Below are positions 16,092 to 23,306 of a stretch of 35,587 nucleotides of DNA, one piece after another. Source of the stretch: Methanobacteriota archaeon (lineage in GTDB: Archaea; Halobacteriota; Methanomicrobia; Methanomicrobiales; Methanoculleaceae); NCBI GenBank assembly GCA_023457135.1, contig JAEWMO010000043.1:1-35587 (forward strand). The letters are read 5' to 3'. How positions within the stretch are numbered: the stretch's first letter is position 1; each line of letters opens with the position of its first letter. The notes under the pieces are model-generated. The model did not search any database. It saw only the letters and a program-made list of their open reading frames with translations, and had not been told where the DNA came from. The position numbers and the translations under genes are program-made.

Positions 16092-16340
16092 TTACATTAT
16101 CCCCAGCCGGCTGAGGATCTCTTCAGCCGCCTTCTCGTCAGCAAACTTTACAATGGCCTTCTTCTCGCCCTTCATGGTCATCATGGTGCGGACCTCGGCC
16201 ACGTCCTGCTCGAACGAGGATTCCAGCTCGCGCTTGATATCCTGCTTGGTGGCGTCGCGCCGGACGATGAACTGGAGTTTGTTCTCGCCCTCAAGCATCA
16301 TCGTTGCCTTTTCAGTAACGAACGGGTATTTCAGTATCAT
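16092..16340 (-). CDS. rpl23: 50S ribosomal protein uL23
   Basis: The 82-residue protein has the short archaeal uL23 layout: ILKYPFVTEKATMMLEGENKLQFIVRRDATKQDIKRELESSFEQDVAEVRTMMTMKGEKKAIVKFADEKAAEEILSRLGIM. It forms part of the exit-tunnel docking site for SRP and the Sec channel. Its ATG overlaps the rpl4 stop (ATGA). Confidence 0.96.
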   Translation of the reverse strand: MILKYPFVTEKATMMLEGENKLQFIVRRDATKQDIKRELESSFEQDVAEVRTMMTMKGEKKAIVKFADEKAAEEILSRLGIM

Positions 16341-17092
16341 GAGAGCTCCTCCAGTCTCCTGATTGCAGACTCCGTCCAGACCGTCAGGCGTCCTGCCTGC
16401 GTGCCGGGTGCCAGCAGCTCGGTGTTCAGCTGGTCGACCGCAACCGCATCCACGCCCGCAAGGTTCCGGGCCGCCCGAAGGGGCTCGTTGCCGGTGACGA
16501 TGAGGACGCTCTTGCGCTGCTTGTAGCGGCGGCCACGCATGGTTCCGCGCCCTGCACGGACCTTTTTGCTGCCCTTTGCCCGCTCGACGTCGGTATAGAC
16601 ACCGAGAGCCGTGAGTGCGGCGATGACGTCACCCGTCCGGGTGATCTCCTCGAACCGGTCCTCAAAGACCAGCGGGAGGCTGCCTGCGACTTCAAAGAGG
16701 TGTCCGCGTCCCTGGATGAGTTCAGCAGACGTGCTGGCTGCAACAGCGGAGCGGAAAGCCTTCCTCTTCTCCTTGCGGTTGATCTCCTTGACGAGGATCT
16801 TCTCGACCTTCGGGGGGTGCGCTGCACGCCCGCCGGTTGCCTGGGGTACCCGGGCCACCCTGCTGCCGTTTTTCAGGCGGGGGACCTGAGCGACACCACG
16901 CCCGCTGCCCCAGGACTCTGCCGAGGTGCGGATGCCGGCGTAGGGGTCGGTGCCGTGCGGCTGGAACCGGGTGCTCTGGAGCGCGAGGACTGCCCGCTTA
17001 ATCAGGTCGGGCCTGTACTCTTCGGTAAAGATTTCCGGGAGATCGATCTCGTGAGCGACCTCACCTGTCAGTGTTCGAACCTGTGCCTTCAT
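16337..17092 (-). CDS. rpl4: 50S ribosomal protein uL4
   Basis: The 251-residue protein has the archaeal uL4 signatures: IDLPEIFTEEYRPDLIKRAVLALQSTRFQPHGTDPYAG, the tunnel-loop region ESWGSGRGVAQVPRLKNG...ATGGRAAHPP and the C-terminal QLNTELLAPGTQAGRLTVWTESAIRRLEEL. In bacteria L4 also controls its own operon; no such evidence exists here. It starts six bases after rpl3. Confidence 0.96.
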   Translation of the reverse strand: MKAQVRTLTGEVAHEIDLPEIFTEEYRPDLIKRAVLALQSTRFQPHGTDPYAGIRTSAESWGSGRGVAQVPRLKNGSRVARVPQATGGRAAHPPKVEKILVKEINRKEKRKAFRSAVAASTSAELIQGRGHLFEVAGSLPLVFEDRFEEITRTGDVIAALTALGVYTDVERAKGSKKVRAGRGTMRGRRYKQRKSVLIVTGNEPLRAARNLAGVDAVAVDQLNTELLAPGTQAGRLTVWTESAIRRLEELS

Positions 17093-17098
17093 CGCTGC

Positions 17099-18112
17099 TC
17101 ACCCCTGCATGCTCTGCGCGCTGACGAAGTTGATCGTCGGTACGCGAACGGTGTGTTCACCCTGCCGTATTGCGGGCCGTATCCGGATCAGCCGCTTGTT
17201 CGGGCCCGGGACGGAACCCTTGATCAGCACGTAGGGACCGCGCACAAGACCGTAGTGGAGGAACCCGCCTGCCGGCGTGATGTCGTCACCGTTGGTGCCG
17301 ATCTTCAAGATGCGCTTGTTGAACTCGGTGCGCTGCTGGTAACCCATCTGGCCCATCTGGGGGACCTGCCACCTGACATGGTGGGGGTTCCACGGACCAA
17401 GGTTGCCGATGTGGCGCTTCTTGCCGCCGCGGGAGTGTTTCCGCTTCCGGACCTGAACGCCCCAGCGCTTGACGGGGCCCTCTGTGCCCTTACCGGTGGT
17501 GACCGCGGTCACGTCGACGTACTCGCCGACTTCAAGGTTCCCGGTCAGCTCGATCTCTTTCCCGAGAATTCCCTCGGCATACGCGATCTGCTCTTCGAGG
17601 CTTCCGCCGGCAATCCGCATCTCCATCAGGTCGGGGACCTTCTTCGGGACACCGGTGAGCTCTGCGGGCCGGGTGTAGGTCAGGGCGTAAAGCTCTGCAA
17701 CCTTGCCTGCGCCGATAAAGTCCCGGATAGCGAGAAGAGCCGCGTTGGTGTCGTGGTTCTTCGGGACGTTGATGCGACGGGACAGCTCCTCGTCGAGGTC
17801 GGTCGTCCAGGCCTCGGTCAGCGCGTGCTTTCCGTAGGTATCCTCGCTGTATGCGCGCACACCAGCCACCCTCATGGGGGGGACCTCAACCACGGTCACC
17901 GGGACCATCACGTCCCTGCCTTCGGTGGGACTGCTCTTGTGGTCGTCCACCATGATGACGTGGGTCATTCCCACTTTGTACCCGGCAAATCCCTGCACAG
18001 CAGGAGATCCCGTGTACGCCGGCCATGAGCCGTAGCGGGGAACCGGGCTTTTTGCCCGCTTTCTCGGGCTGTACGCAAGAGATCCTCTGCGTGGCCTGTG
18101 AATGTTCGCCAT
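17099..18112 (-). CDS. rpl3: 50S ribosomal protein uL3
   Basis: The 337-residue archaeal/eukaryotic-length uL3 starts ANIHRPRRGSLAYSPRKRAKSPVPRYGSW. It contains YKVGMTHVIMVDD, the MMW-like loop region KRKHSRGGKKRHIGNLGPWNPHHVRW and MGQMGYQQRTEFNKRILKIG. It is an assembly initiator whose loop reaches the peptidyl transferase centre. It is the first gene of the block; upstream lie about 600 hairpin-rich bases without a nearby TATA box. Confidence 0.96.
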   Translation of the reverse strand: MANIHRPRRGSLAYSPRKRAKSPVPRYGSWPAYTGSPAVQGFAGYKVGMTHVIMVDDHKSSPTEGRDVMVPVTVVEVPPMRVAGVRAYSEDTYGKHALTEAWTTDLDEELSRRINVPKNHDTNAALLAIRDFIGAGKVAELYALTYTRPAELTGVPKKVPDLMEMRIAGGSLEEQIAYAEGILGKEIELTGNLEVGEYVDVTAVTTGKGTEGPVKRWGVQVRKRKHSRGGKKRHIGNLGPWNPHHVRWQVPQMGQMGYQQRTEFNKRILKIGTNGDDITPAGGFLHYGLVRGPYVLIKGSVPGPNKRLIRIRPAIRQGEHTVRVPTINFVSAQSMQG

Positions 18113-18738
18113 GTTTCAATCAACCCTTCGTGCATTGTAGTCTGATGCACCGGCTGCAGACTGCTGCAGAGCGGTGCATGCGCCGAATCGCATGCCGGTT
18201 GTACCGGCACATTCGGTCTTCTGGCGAACCCCTAAAGGGGCGGGATATCGAACATCCCGGCGAGATCGCCGGCATGTGAAGGGAAACAGTTGATGGAGGC
18301 TGCGTGAGCGGGGAGAGAAGGGGGGAACACTCTCCTCCTGTCCTCTCCGGTCGCTCTATCCGCCGCCACCCGGGTGTGCAACCCGGGTACGTTCCAGTCT
18401 TCGCCAATAGATCCTGACACTTTGACGCTTCCGGGTAGAGTTCTCCCGGAACCGGGCGCGCTGCACGTGCGTTGGCCCAGCGTCTCGATCAGATCCAGCT
18501 CCTGTCATCCCGTTGTGACGAGCACAACTCCGTATCGACATCGGCCCTCCGTGAGGAGGGTTCGGCCTTCACTCTGTCTGGTACCCGCTCTACCTGTGCC
18601 GCCCCGCCGCGGGTCTCTGATCCGCATTTTCAGCGGGATCGATGAGATTATGGGAATCGGGGGCACCGGAGGCGCCCGCCATCCCACGGATCCGGACGGG
18701 ACAGTACAGAGCGGTTTCTTAAACATTGCTAAAAATGA
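18113..18738 (-). ncRNA. Hairpin-rich region upstream of rpl3, probable long structured leader (or separate ncRNA)
   Basis: No convincing reading frame exists here. Strong stem-loops follow each other: 18145-18179 (8+6 bp), 18183-18216 (6+7 bp), 18229-18240 (CCCC-TAAA-GGGG), 18252-18277 (4+6 bp), 18368-18388 (two ACCCGGGT palindromes, 5-base loop), 18429-18451 (7 bp), 18512-18528 (6 bp, 5-base loop), 18545-18560 (6 bp, GTGA loop) and 18661-18677 (7 bp). The last has a G.U pair if the minus strand is the RNA but an A.C mismatch on the plus strand, a small hint for minus-strand transcription. The nearest good minus-strand TATA box is at 18739-18746. I found no RNase P or SRP RNA core motifs. 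The RNA class is unknown. Confidence 0.45.
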
Positions 18739-18746
18739 GATATAAA
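18739..18746 (-). promoter_or_regulatory. Candidate promoter of the ribosomal protein operon
   Basis: On the minus strand GGTTTATATC (18748-18739) is a good TATA box within the only AT-rich stretch between rpl3 and tfx. Transcription would begin near 18714-18716, giving a leader of roughly 600 bases before rpl3. The plus strand of the same stretch also reads ATATAAA, so direction is not proven. Confidence 0.45.
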
Positions 18747-18920
18747 CCTTATTATTGGATTCTCCAGGTGTTTCGCAGGGAAGGGTATATGCCGCGGCTG
18801 CGGCACCGACCCGGCAGCCTGAAGGACTGCATGGATGAACAAAGGGCTGCGCAAGACCCATTGCAGGTAGCATGGCAGGGAGACCCCCACCTGCAGGCTC
18901 AGGCACCCGGGTACGAGGCC

Positions 18921-18934
18921 CGCGCGTGCGCGCG
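18921..18934 (-). terminator. GC hairpin just after tfx
   Basis: CGCGC-GTGC-GCGCG forms a short, very GC-rich hairpin 13 bases past the tfx stop codon. A second hairpin, TGCCGC-GGCT-GCGGCA, lies at about 18791-18806. Neither is followed by a clear T-run, so the terminator call is weak. Confidence 0.35.
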
Positions 18935-18946
18935 CTCCGAGACCCA

Positions 18947-19351
18947 TCACCCGAAGTACAGGTCGCCGTCTTCGTTGATGTAGACCTCAACATCCTCACG
19001 GACCTGTCTGCCCCTGAACCGGTCGGGGTTCGTATCCCTGAGCCTGTTGATGAGTGTTATCGTATCGTATTTGACTTTCAGCCCCATCTTCTCGGCTTCA
19101 CTGTAGATGAGCTCAGGAGCCTTGAGCAGGTCGAGACCACCCTGGAGCGTGCAGAGGTGCACGGCGTCGAGCGTGTAGAGAAATTCGAGCGTCTCGCGCG
19201 CACGTGAGATATTTTCGAGAGCCGCCTTCTCGATGGTGCAGACGTTTGCCTTGGAGGTGTGGATGATCTCTGCTATCTGTTGCTGTGTCAGCCCTTTCTT
19301 CCGGTAGCGTAGCACTTCTTTCTGGCGATCGGTAAGCAGACCTTGTTTCAT
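18947..19351 (-). CDS. tfx: Tfx-family DNA-binding transcription regulator
   Basis: The 134-residue protein has an N-terminal sigma-70 region-4-like helix-turn-helix (about 5-45: LTDRQKEVLRYRKKGLTQQQ, then AEIIHTSKANVCTIEKAALE) and the Tfx C-terminal domain (about 50-134). Tfx of Methanothermobacter binds downstream of the promoter of the fmdECB operon (molybdenum formylmethanofuran dehydrogenase). Here the gene diverges from mtd, another methanogenesis gene, so it could act on mtd; that is inference. A TATA box at 19372-19380 places the transcript start at or near the ATG, so the mRNA is likely leaderless. Confidence 0.9.
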   Translation of the reverse strand: MKQGLLTDRQKEVLRYRKKGLTQQQIAEIIHTSKANVCTIEKAALENISRARETLEFLYTLDAVHLCTLQGGLDLLKAPELIYSEAEKMGLKVKYDTITLINRLRDTNPDRFRGRQVREDVEVYINEDGDLYFG

Positions 19352-19371
19352 CAGCCATATATTGGCATGTG

Positions 19372-19380
19372 AAATTTAAA
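19372..19380 (-). promoter_or_regulatory. TATA box of tfx
   Basis: On the minus strand TTTAAATTTC is centred about 26 bases from the ATG at 19351, the expected archaeal spacing for a leaderless transcript. Confidence 0.55.
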
Positions 19381-19687
19381 CACTTTTCCTTAACCACCTG
19401 CGGAACTCGATAAGCACACCCCATAAACTCCAGCAGAGCCTGAGGCCTGCCGATGGCAGAAATGCCACCGCGCAGGATACCGGGCCGTTGAACCATGGCT
19501 GACCGGCATGGCCCCCCCGCCGGCGGCCTCGCGGCAGGCAGCCGTCGGACAACAGGAGTTTAAAAGGTCTGAAGAGTTTCGGGAACGGAGTCCTGACACC
19601 GGGAGGTCACGCTGCGACCGGCCGAAAGAGAGAAATTTGCGGAGGATTCCAGTTTTAGCATCAAGGCCGCGAGATTTGCCCGATAGA

Positions 19688-19700
19688 GGTATAAAATACA
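19688..19700 (+). promoter_or_regulatory. Distal TATA box upstream of mtd
   Basis: AGGTATAAAATAC is a near-ideal archaeal TATA element; it would start transcription near 19718-19720 and give a leader of about 110 bases. It overlaps the start of the 19699-19716 hairpin. Confidence 0.45.
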
Positions 19701-19772
19701 CCGGTCAGGTCCGGTGAGGTATCCGCTTCCGGCAACGGTGTTTTGGGACAACTTCCAGGGCATTTCAAAACG

Positions 19773-19780
19773 TTTATATG
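19773..19780 (+). promoter_or_regulatory. Proximal TATA box of mtd
   Basis: TTTATATG follows a purine-rich possible BRE (CAAAACG) and would start transcription near 19801-19804, about 25 bases before the mtd start codon. Confidence 0.6.
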
Positions 19781-19803
19781 AGAATTTGGTGATACTATCG
19801 TGT

Positions 19804-19817
19804 TCTCAACATTGAGA
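19804..19817. repeat. Inverted repeat over mtd transcript start and ribosome binding site
   Basis: TCTCAA-CA-TTGAGA is a perfect 6-bp inverted repeat. Its right arm shares GAGA with the ribosome binding site GAGAGGTG (19814-19821), and its left arm coincides with the predicted transcript start. It could be an operator or a small hairpin covering the ribosome binding site. Confidence 0.5.
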
Positions 19818-19827
19818 GGTGTTAAAA

Positions 19828-20670
19828 GTGGTTGTTAAAGTAGGAATTGCGAAACTGGGAAATATCGCCAGCGGTGTAATGGGTGAACTCCTTCTCGACG
19901 AGCGTGCCGACCGTGAGGACATCATCACCTTCATGGCGACCTCCGGTACGAAGCTGCAGCCCGAGGATATCGACCGCGTGGTCAGCAACATGAAGGCATG
20001 GGGCCCCGACTTCTGTATCGTCGTTTCTCCGAACGGCATCCTCCCCGGACCCACCAAGGCCCGTGAGGACCTTGCAGCAGCCGGAATCCCCTGCATCGTC
20101 ATCACCGACGACGTCACCACCAAGAAGGAGCAGTTCGACGCGCTCAAGGCGAGCACCTTCGGCTACATCATCATGAAGGCCGACGCCATGATCGGCGCCC
20201 GCCGTGAATTCCTCGACCCCATCGAGATGGCGGACTACAACGGAAACCTCGTCAAGGTCCTCGCCATCACCGGCGCGTTCCGGAAGATGCAGATGGAGCT
20301 CGACAAGGTCATCGACCAGGTCAAGGCCGGCAAGAAGGGCGCAGACCTCGCGCTCCCGAAGGTCGTCATGACCTCCGACAAGGCCGTCGAGGGCGAGTTC
20401 ACCAACCCCTACGCGCTCGCGAAGGCCCGTGCCGCCTACGAGATCGCCCAGGCGGTTGCAGGCGTCAACGTCAAGGGCTGCTTCATGACGAAGGAGTGGG
20501 AGAAGTACATCCCGATCGTCACGAGCGCTCACGAGATGATGCGCCAGGCCATGATCCTCTGCGAGGAAGCACGCGACCTCGAGAAGGCCATGGACGCAGT
20601 CATCAGGAAGCCCCACAAGAAGACCGGCGAGATCGTCTCGAAGACTGCCCTCATCAGCAAGCCCGAGTAA
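19828..20670 (+). CDS. mtd: F420-dependent methylenetetrahydromethanopterin dehydrogenase
   Basis: This enzyme catalyses reversible F420-dependent oxidation of methylene-H4MPT to methenyl-H4MPT in CO2-reducing methanogenesis, in the cytoplasm. The 280-residue sequence begins MVVKVGIAKLGNIASGVMGELLLDERADREDI and is Mtd throughout (FCIVVSPNGILPGPTKAREDLAAAGIPCIVI; DAMIGARREFLDPIEMADYNGN). GTG 19828 is chosen because it gives the family start and follows GAGAGGTG by six bases; the open frame begins at GTG 19819. Codon use is strongly biased to GC-ending codons, as expected for a highly expressed gene. A T-run follows the stop. Confidence 0.97.
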   Translation: MVVKVGIAKLGNIASGVMGELLLDERADREDIITFMATSGTKLQPEDIDRVVSNMKAWGPDFCIVVSPNGILPGPTKAREDLAAAGIPCIVITDDVTTKKEQFDALKASTFGYIIMKADAMIGARREFLDPIEMADYNGNLVKVLAITGAFRKMQMELDKVIDQVKAGKKGADLALPKVVMTSDKAVEGEFTNPYALAKARAAYEIAQAVAGVNVKGCFMTKEWEKYIPIVTSAHEMMRQAMILCEEARDLEKAMDAVIRKPHKKTGEIVSKTALISKPE

Positions 20671-20685
20671 ACCCAATACCACTTC

Positions 20686-20691
20686 TTTTTT
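20686..20691 (+). terminator. T-run terminator of mtd
   Basis: A run of six T, preceded by CTTC, begins 16 bases past the mtd stop. Oligo-T runs alone are enough for intrinsic termination in archaea. Confidence 0.5.
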
Positions 20692-20721
20692 ACAGACCCG
20701 CTACCGCAGAGCAACGGCAAT

Positions 20722-20750
20722 GCACGCAGGCGTTCACCGCCGGTGCGTGC
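20722..20750. terminator. Hairpin between convergent mtd and aldehyde dehydrogenase genes
   Basis: GCACGC/GCGTGC and GGCG/CGCC arms form a long imperfect stem-loop with a TTCAC loop, midway between two convergent genes. It could terminate either transcript. Confidence 0.4.
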
Positions 20751-20786
20751 CTCTTCGAGAATAGAGATACAGGCCAGCACTTATCG

Positions 20787-22208
20787 TTACGGCGAGAAGA
20801 CCATCATCCGTTCCTCGGTCATCTCCTCAATCGCGTACCGGGGCCCTTCGCGGCCGATGCCCGAACCTTTGACCCCGCCATAGGGAGCATGGTCCATCCT
20901 GAACGTCGAGACGTCATTGACCACCAGTCCGCCGACCCGGAGTTCGGCAAACGCCTGCGCAATCCGCCGGGCATCGTGGGTAAAGAGACCGGCCTGCAGC
21001 CCGTACTCGGAGTCGTTCGCGAGCGCGAGTGCCTCCTCGAATGTCTCGTAGGGGGTGACCGTCACCACCGGCGCGAAGATCTCGGTCCGGTTCACCTCCA
21101 TCTCAGGGGTCGTGTCGAGAAGGATTGTGGGGCGGATGAGCGGGCCGTCACGGGCTCCTCCGGCGATCACCGTCGCACCCCCCCGGACAGCGTCCTGCAC
21201 CTTTGCAAACGCCGCGCGGGCGGCCTTCTCAGAGATCATCGGCCCCACATCGGTTCCGGGCTCGCGGGGATCGCCGATGGTGAGGGCGCGGACCCGGTCG
21301 ACGAGCAGCGCGAGCGCCTTCTCGAATATCGGCCGGTGAAGGTACACCCGCTGCACCGAGATGCAGGCCTGGCCGGCGTTCGAGAACCCTCCGGCAACGA
21401 TCCGGCCGACCGCAAAAGGCAGATCGGCATCTTCGTGGACGATCACGGCCGCGTTGCCGCCCAACTCCAGCCCGACCCGCTTATGGCCGGCGATGCTCCT
21501 GAGGCGCCATCCTACGGCCGGGCTCCCGGTGAAACTCAGGCAGGCAACCCGGTCGTCGCGCGCCATCCGCTCGACGAGATCGGTGCGGCAGGGGACGACA
21601 CTGATCGCTTCCGGAGGAAAACCGGCATCAAGCACCATCTCACCGAGCATCAGCGCGGAGATCGGGGTCGCCGACGCGGGTTTGAGGATGATGGAGTTCC
21701 CGGCGGCGATGGCCGGCCCGAGCTTGTGGCAGGCGAGGTTGAGCGGGAAGTTGAACGGCGTGATCGCGAGCACCGGGCCGAGCGGAAACCGGCGGATACA
21801 TCCGATCCGCCCCTCACCAGCCTCGTTCCAGTCAAGCGGGAGGAGGGTGCCGTCGATCCGGCGGGCTTCCTCGGCAGAGACCTCGATCGTCTCTGCGGCG
21901 CGCAGGACCTCGCCCTCCGCAAGCGCCCGGGTCTTCCCCGCTTCGAGGACGATCGTCGCCGCGAGATCCGTGGCGCGTTCTCGTATCCGGTCTGCCAGGG
22001 CATGGAGGATCGCCGAGCGGCGGTGGGCGTGAAGGCGCCGGGTGATGGAGAAACTATGCTCTGCAGACTTGAGGGCGTCCTCGATATCCGCACTCCCGGC
22101 GAGGCAGACCCGGGCCACCGTCTCCCCTGTGTAGGGGAACCGGACCTCAAGGACCTCTTCGCTTCTTCGCCATTCTCCGCCGACCAGGAACGCGTGCGGG
22201 CCCGTCAT
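20787..22208 (-). CDS. NAD(P)-dependent aldehyde dehydrogenase (lactaldehyde dehydrogenase-like)
   Basis: The 473-residue protein belongs to the aldehyde dehydrogenase superfamily, oxidising an aldehyde to the acid with NAD(P)+. Key residues are present: ITPFNFPLN (N153, oxyanion), ILKPAS (K176 region, cofactor), SFTGSPAVG (cofactor loop), LELGGN (E248, general base) and GQACIS (C282, nucleophile). It resembles the archaeal lactaldehyde dehydrogenase group, which includes CofA of coenzyme F420 side-chain synthesis, but the substrate is not proven. The start lies 28 bases after the galT-like gene, so the two are probably co-transcribed. No ribosome binding site is obvious. Confidence 0.88.
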   Translation of the reverse strand: MTGPHAFLVGGEWRRSEEVLEVRFPYTGETVARVCLAGSADIEDALKSAEHSFSITRRLHAHRRSAILHALADRIRERATDLAATIVLEAGKTRALAEGEVLRAAETIEVSAEEARRIDGTLLPLDWNEAGEGRIGCIRRFPLGPVLAITPFNFPLNLACHKLGPAIAAGNSIILKPASATPISALMLGEMVLDAGFPPEAISVVPCRTDLVERMARDDRVACLSFTGSPAVGWRLRSIAGHKRVGLELGGNAAVIVHEDADLPFAVGRIVAGGFSNAGQACISVQRVYLHRPIFEKALALLVDRVRALTIGDPREPGTDVGPMISEKAARAAFAKVQDAVRGGATVIAGGARDGPLIRPTILLDTTPEMEVNRTEIFAPVVTVTPYETFEEALALANDSEYGLQAGLFTHDARRIAQAFAELRVGGLVVNDVSTFRMDHAPYGGVKGSGIGREGPRYAIEEMTEERMMVFSP

Positions 22209-22236
22209 GATGATGAAAGGTCGGCGCCGGGCCGAA

Positions 22237-23166
22237 TCAACTTTTCTCCCTGAAAAGTGCGCCCAGACCTTCGGGGAGCGTCAGGATGACCGGCTCCAGG
22301 TGCAGCCGCTCCATGAATGCCGAGTCGCACATCGAGAGGCTGTTGGGATTTAACCGGGCGATGATGGAGCAGAAGGCCCTGTGGCCCTCGCCGGCGGTCC
22401 CCGCTGCGTCAAAGAAGATCGAGACGTTGAAGGCGTGCGTGCCCAGGCTCCGGTAGAAATCGACGACCCGGCAGATCCCGTCGGCAAGCGGTTCGATATA
22501 GGGTCCGCACTCCTCAAGCGTCGATACCGGAAGGAGCCCCCGCACCTCCCGTTCGCCGAGGGGAACGGGGTTTGCCGACCAGAAGATATCGTCCTCGAAG
22601 AGGAACCGGCCGGAACAGCGCTCGTGGTCCATGAGGTCGTCCCAGTACAGGCGACCGTGATCGGCGAGGTAGCGGCGGCCGGCGGAGATATAGAGGTCCG
22701 CAAGGCGCGTGGGCTCCGGGTCGACGATGCCCTGCAGGTGCGGATGAATGATGCTTGCGCCTGCCGACGGCAGGTAGTTCCAGTTGATGCTCGCATAGCC
22801 CCGGTACCCGGCAAGAGTATCTACCGTGCCGGAGATGGCGTCGGCGAGGCATCTCCTGTCGAACCGGCCGGGCGTGTGATCATGCGTGATCACCGTGACC
22901 ACATGATGCTCTGCGAAAGGGTAGAGGTTCGGGAACGTCACGCTCTCGCCGCACCAGAGACGGCTGCCGTCCTCGAACGTCGGCGTGGAGGAGTTTATGG
23001 CATCGGGACAGAACGGGCAGCCGTCACGGGCAGAGGGCAGATCAGGAGCGATATCGAGCTGCCGTCCAACCCGGACGGGACTGATCCGGCATCGAAGACC
23101 GGTGAGGGACTCCCGGCGGTACTGGATGATCCCCCGTTCCGTCCGGAGCTCACGGGTGATGAACAT
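22237..23166 (-). CDS. galT: Galactose-1-phosphate uridylyltransferase-like nucleotidyltransferase
   Basis: The protein (309 residues from ATG 23166) is in the GalT branch of the HIT superfamily. It has a zinc-site CPFCP (C50, C53), TFPNLYPFAEHHVV and the active-site HPHLQ (141-145; H143 is the expected nucleophile). The open frame extends 21 codons upstream, but a TATA box at 23197-23205 lies inside that extension and fixes the start near 23166. It likely transfers a nucleotide between sugar phosphates; whether galactose or another sugar is the substrate is unknown. It heads a probable two-gene operon with the aldehyde dehydrogenase. Confidence 0.82.
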   Translation of the reverse strand: MFITRELRTERGIIQYRRESLTGLRCRISPVRVGRQLDIAPDLPSARDGCPFCPDAINSSTPTFEDGSRLWCGESVTFPNLYPFAEHHVVTVITHDHTPGRFDRRCLADAISGTVDTLAGYRGYASINWNYLPSAGASIIHPHLQGIVDPEPTRLADLYISAGRRYLADHGRLYWDDLMDHERCSGRFLFEDDIFWSANPVPLGEREVRGLLPVSTLEECGPYIEPLADGICRVVDFYRSLGTHAFNVSIFFDAAGTAGEGHRAFCSIIARLNPNSLSMCDSAFMERLHLEPVILTLPEGLGALFREKS

Positions 23167-23196
23167 GGCCCTTCGTACTCCGGTTAGCACGCCGAC

Positions 23197-23205
23197 CGTA
23201 TAAAA
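23197..23205 (-). promoter_or_regulatory. TATA box of the galT-like/aldehyde dehydrogenase operon
   Basis: On the minus strand TTTTATACG is centred about 35 bases before the ATG at 23166, so the leader is about 8 bases. Confidence 0.6.
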
Positions 23206-23306
23206 CCCTGTCAGGCAGGAAGTGAACAAAGAGAGGGAACACAGGTAACTTCAGGCGAAATCCCTGCAAAGGCGGGACGAAAAAAGGTGATGAGTGTTTT
23301 CCTGCC

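Larger units (their letters stand above)
19352..19827. promoter_or_regulatory. Divergent tfx-mtd control region
   Basis: This 476-base non-coding region holds the tfx promoter (19372-19380), a distal plus-strand TATA (19688-19700), a proximal TATA (19773-19780) and an inverted repeat over the mtd ribosome binding site (19804-19817). A CACCGG-TCAGGT-CCGGTG hairpin sits at 19699-19716, partly over the distal TATA. The stretch 19400-19680 shows no gene or clear RNA. Confidence 0.5.

Noticed and set aside
16700..18028. 442-residue plus-strand frame antisense to L3 and L4
   Set aside because: Shadow of highly biased ribosomal genes; no start signal and no family resemblance.
18113..18738. RNase P RNA or SRP RNA in the hairpin-rich region
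   Set aside because: I looked for the conserved GAGGAAAGTCC and ACAGAAA cores of RNase P and for the SRP helix-8 GGAA-AGCA motif on both strands and did not find them.
18505..18999. 164-residue minus-strand frame overlapping the tfx end and the hairpin region
   Set aside because: It overlaps tfx in another frame and crosses several strong hairpins; the sequence is low complexity (P, R, S, T rich).
20496..22253. 585-residue plus-strand frame across mtd and the aldehyde dehydrogenase
   Set aside because: It covers two well-supported genes in other frames, and its translation is low in hydrophobic residues with no known motif.
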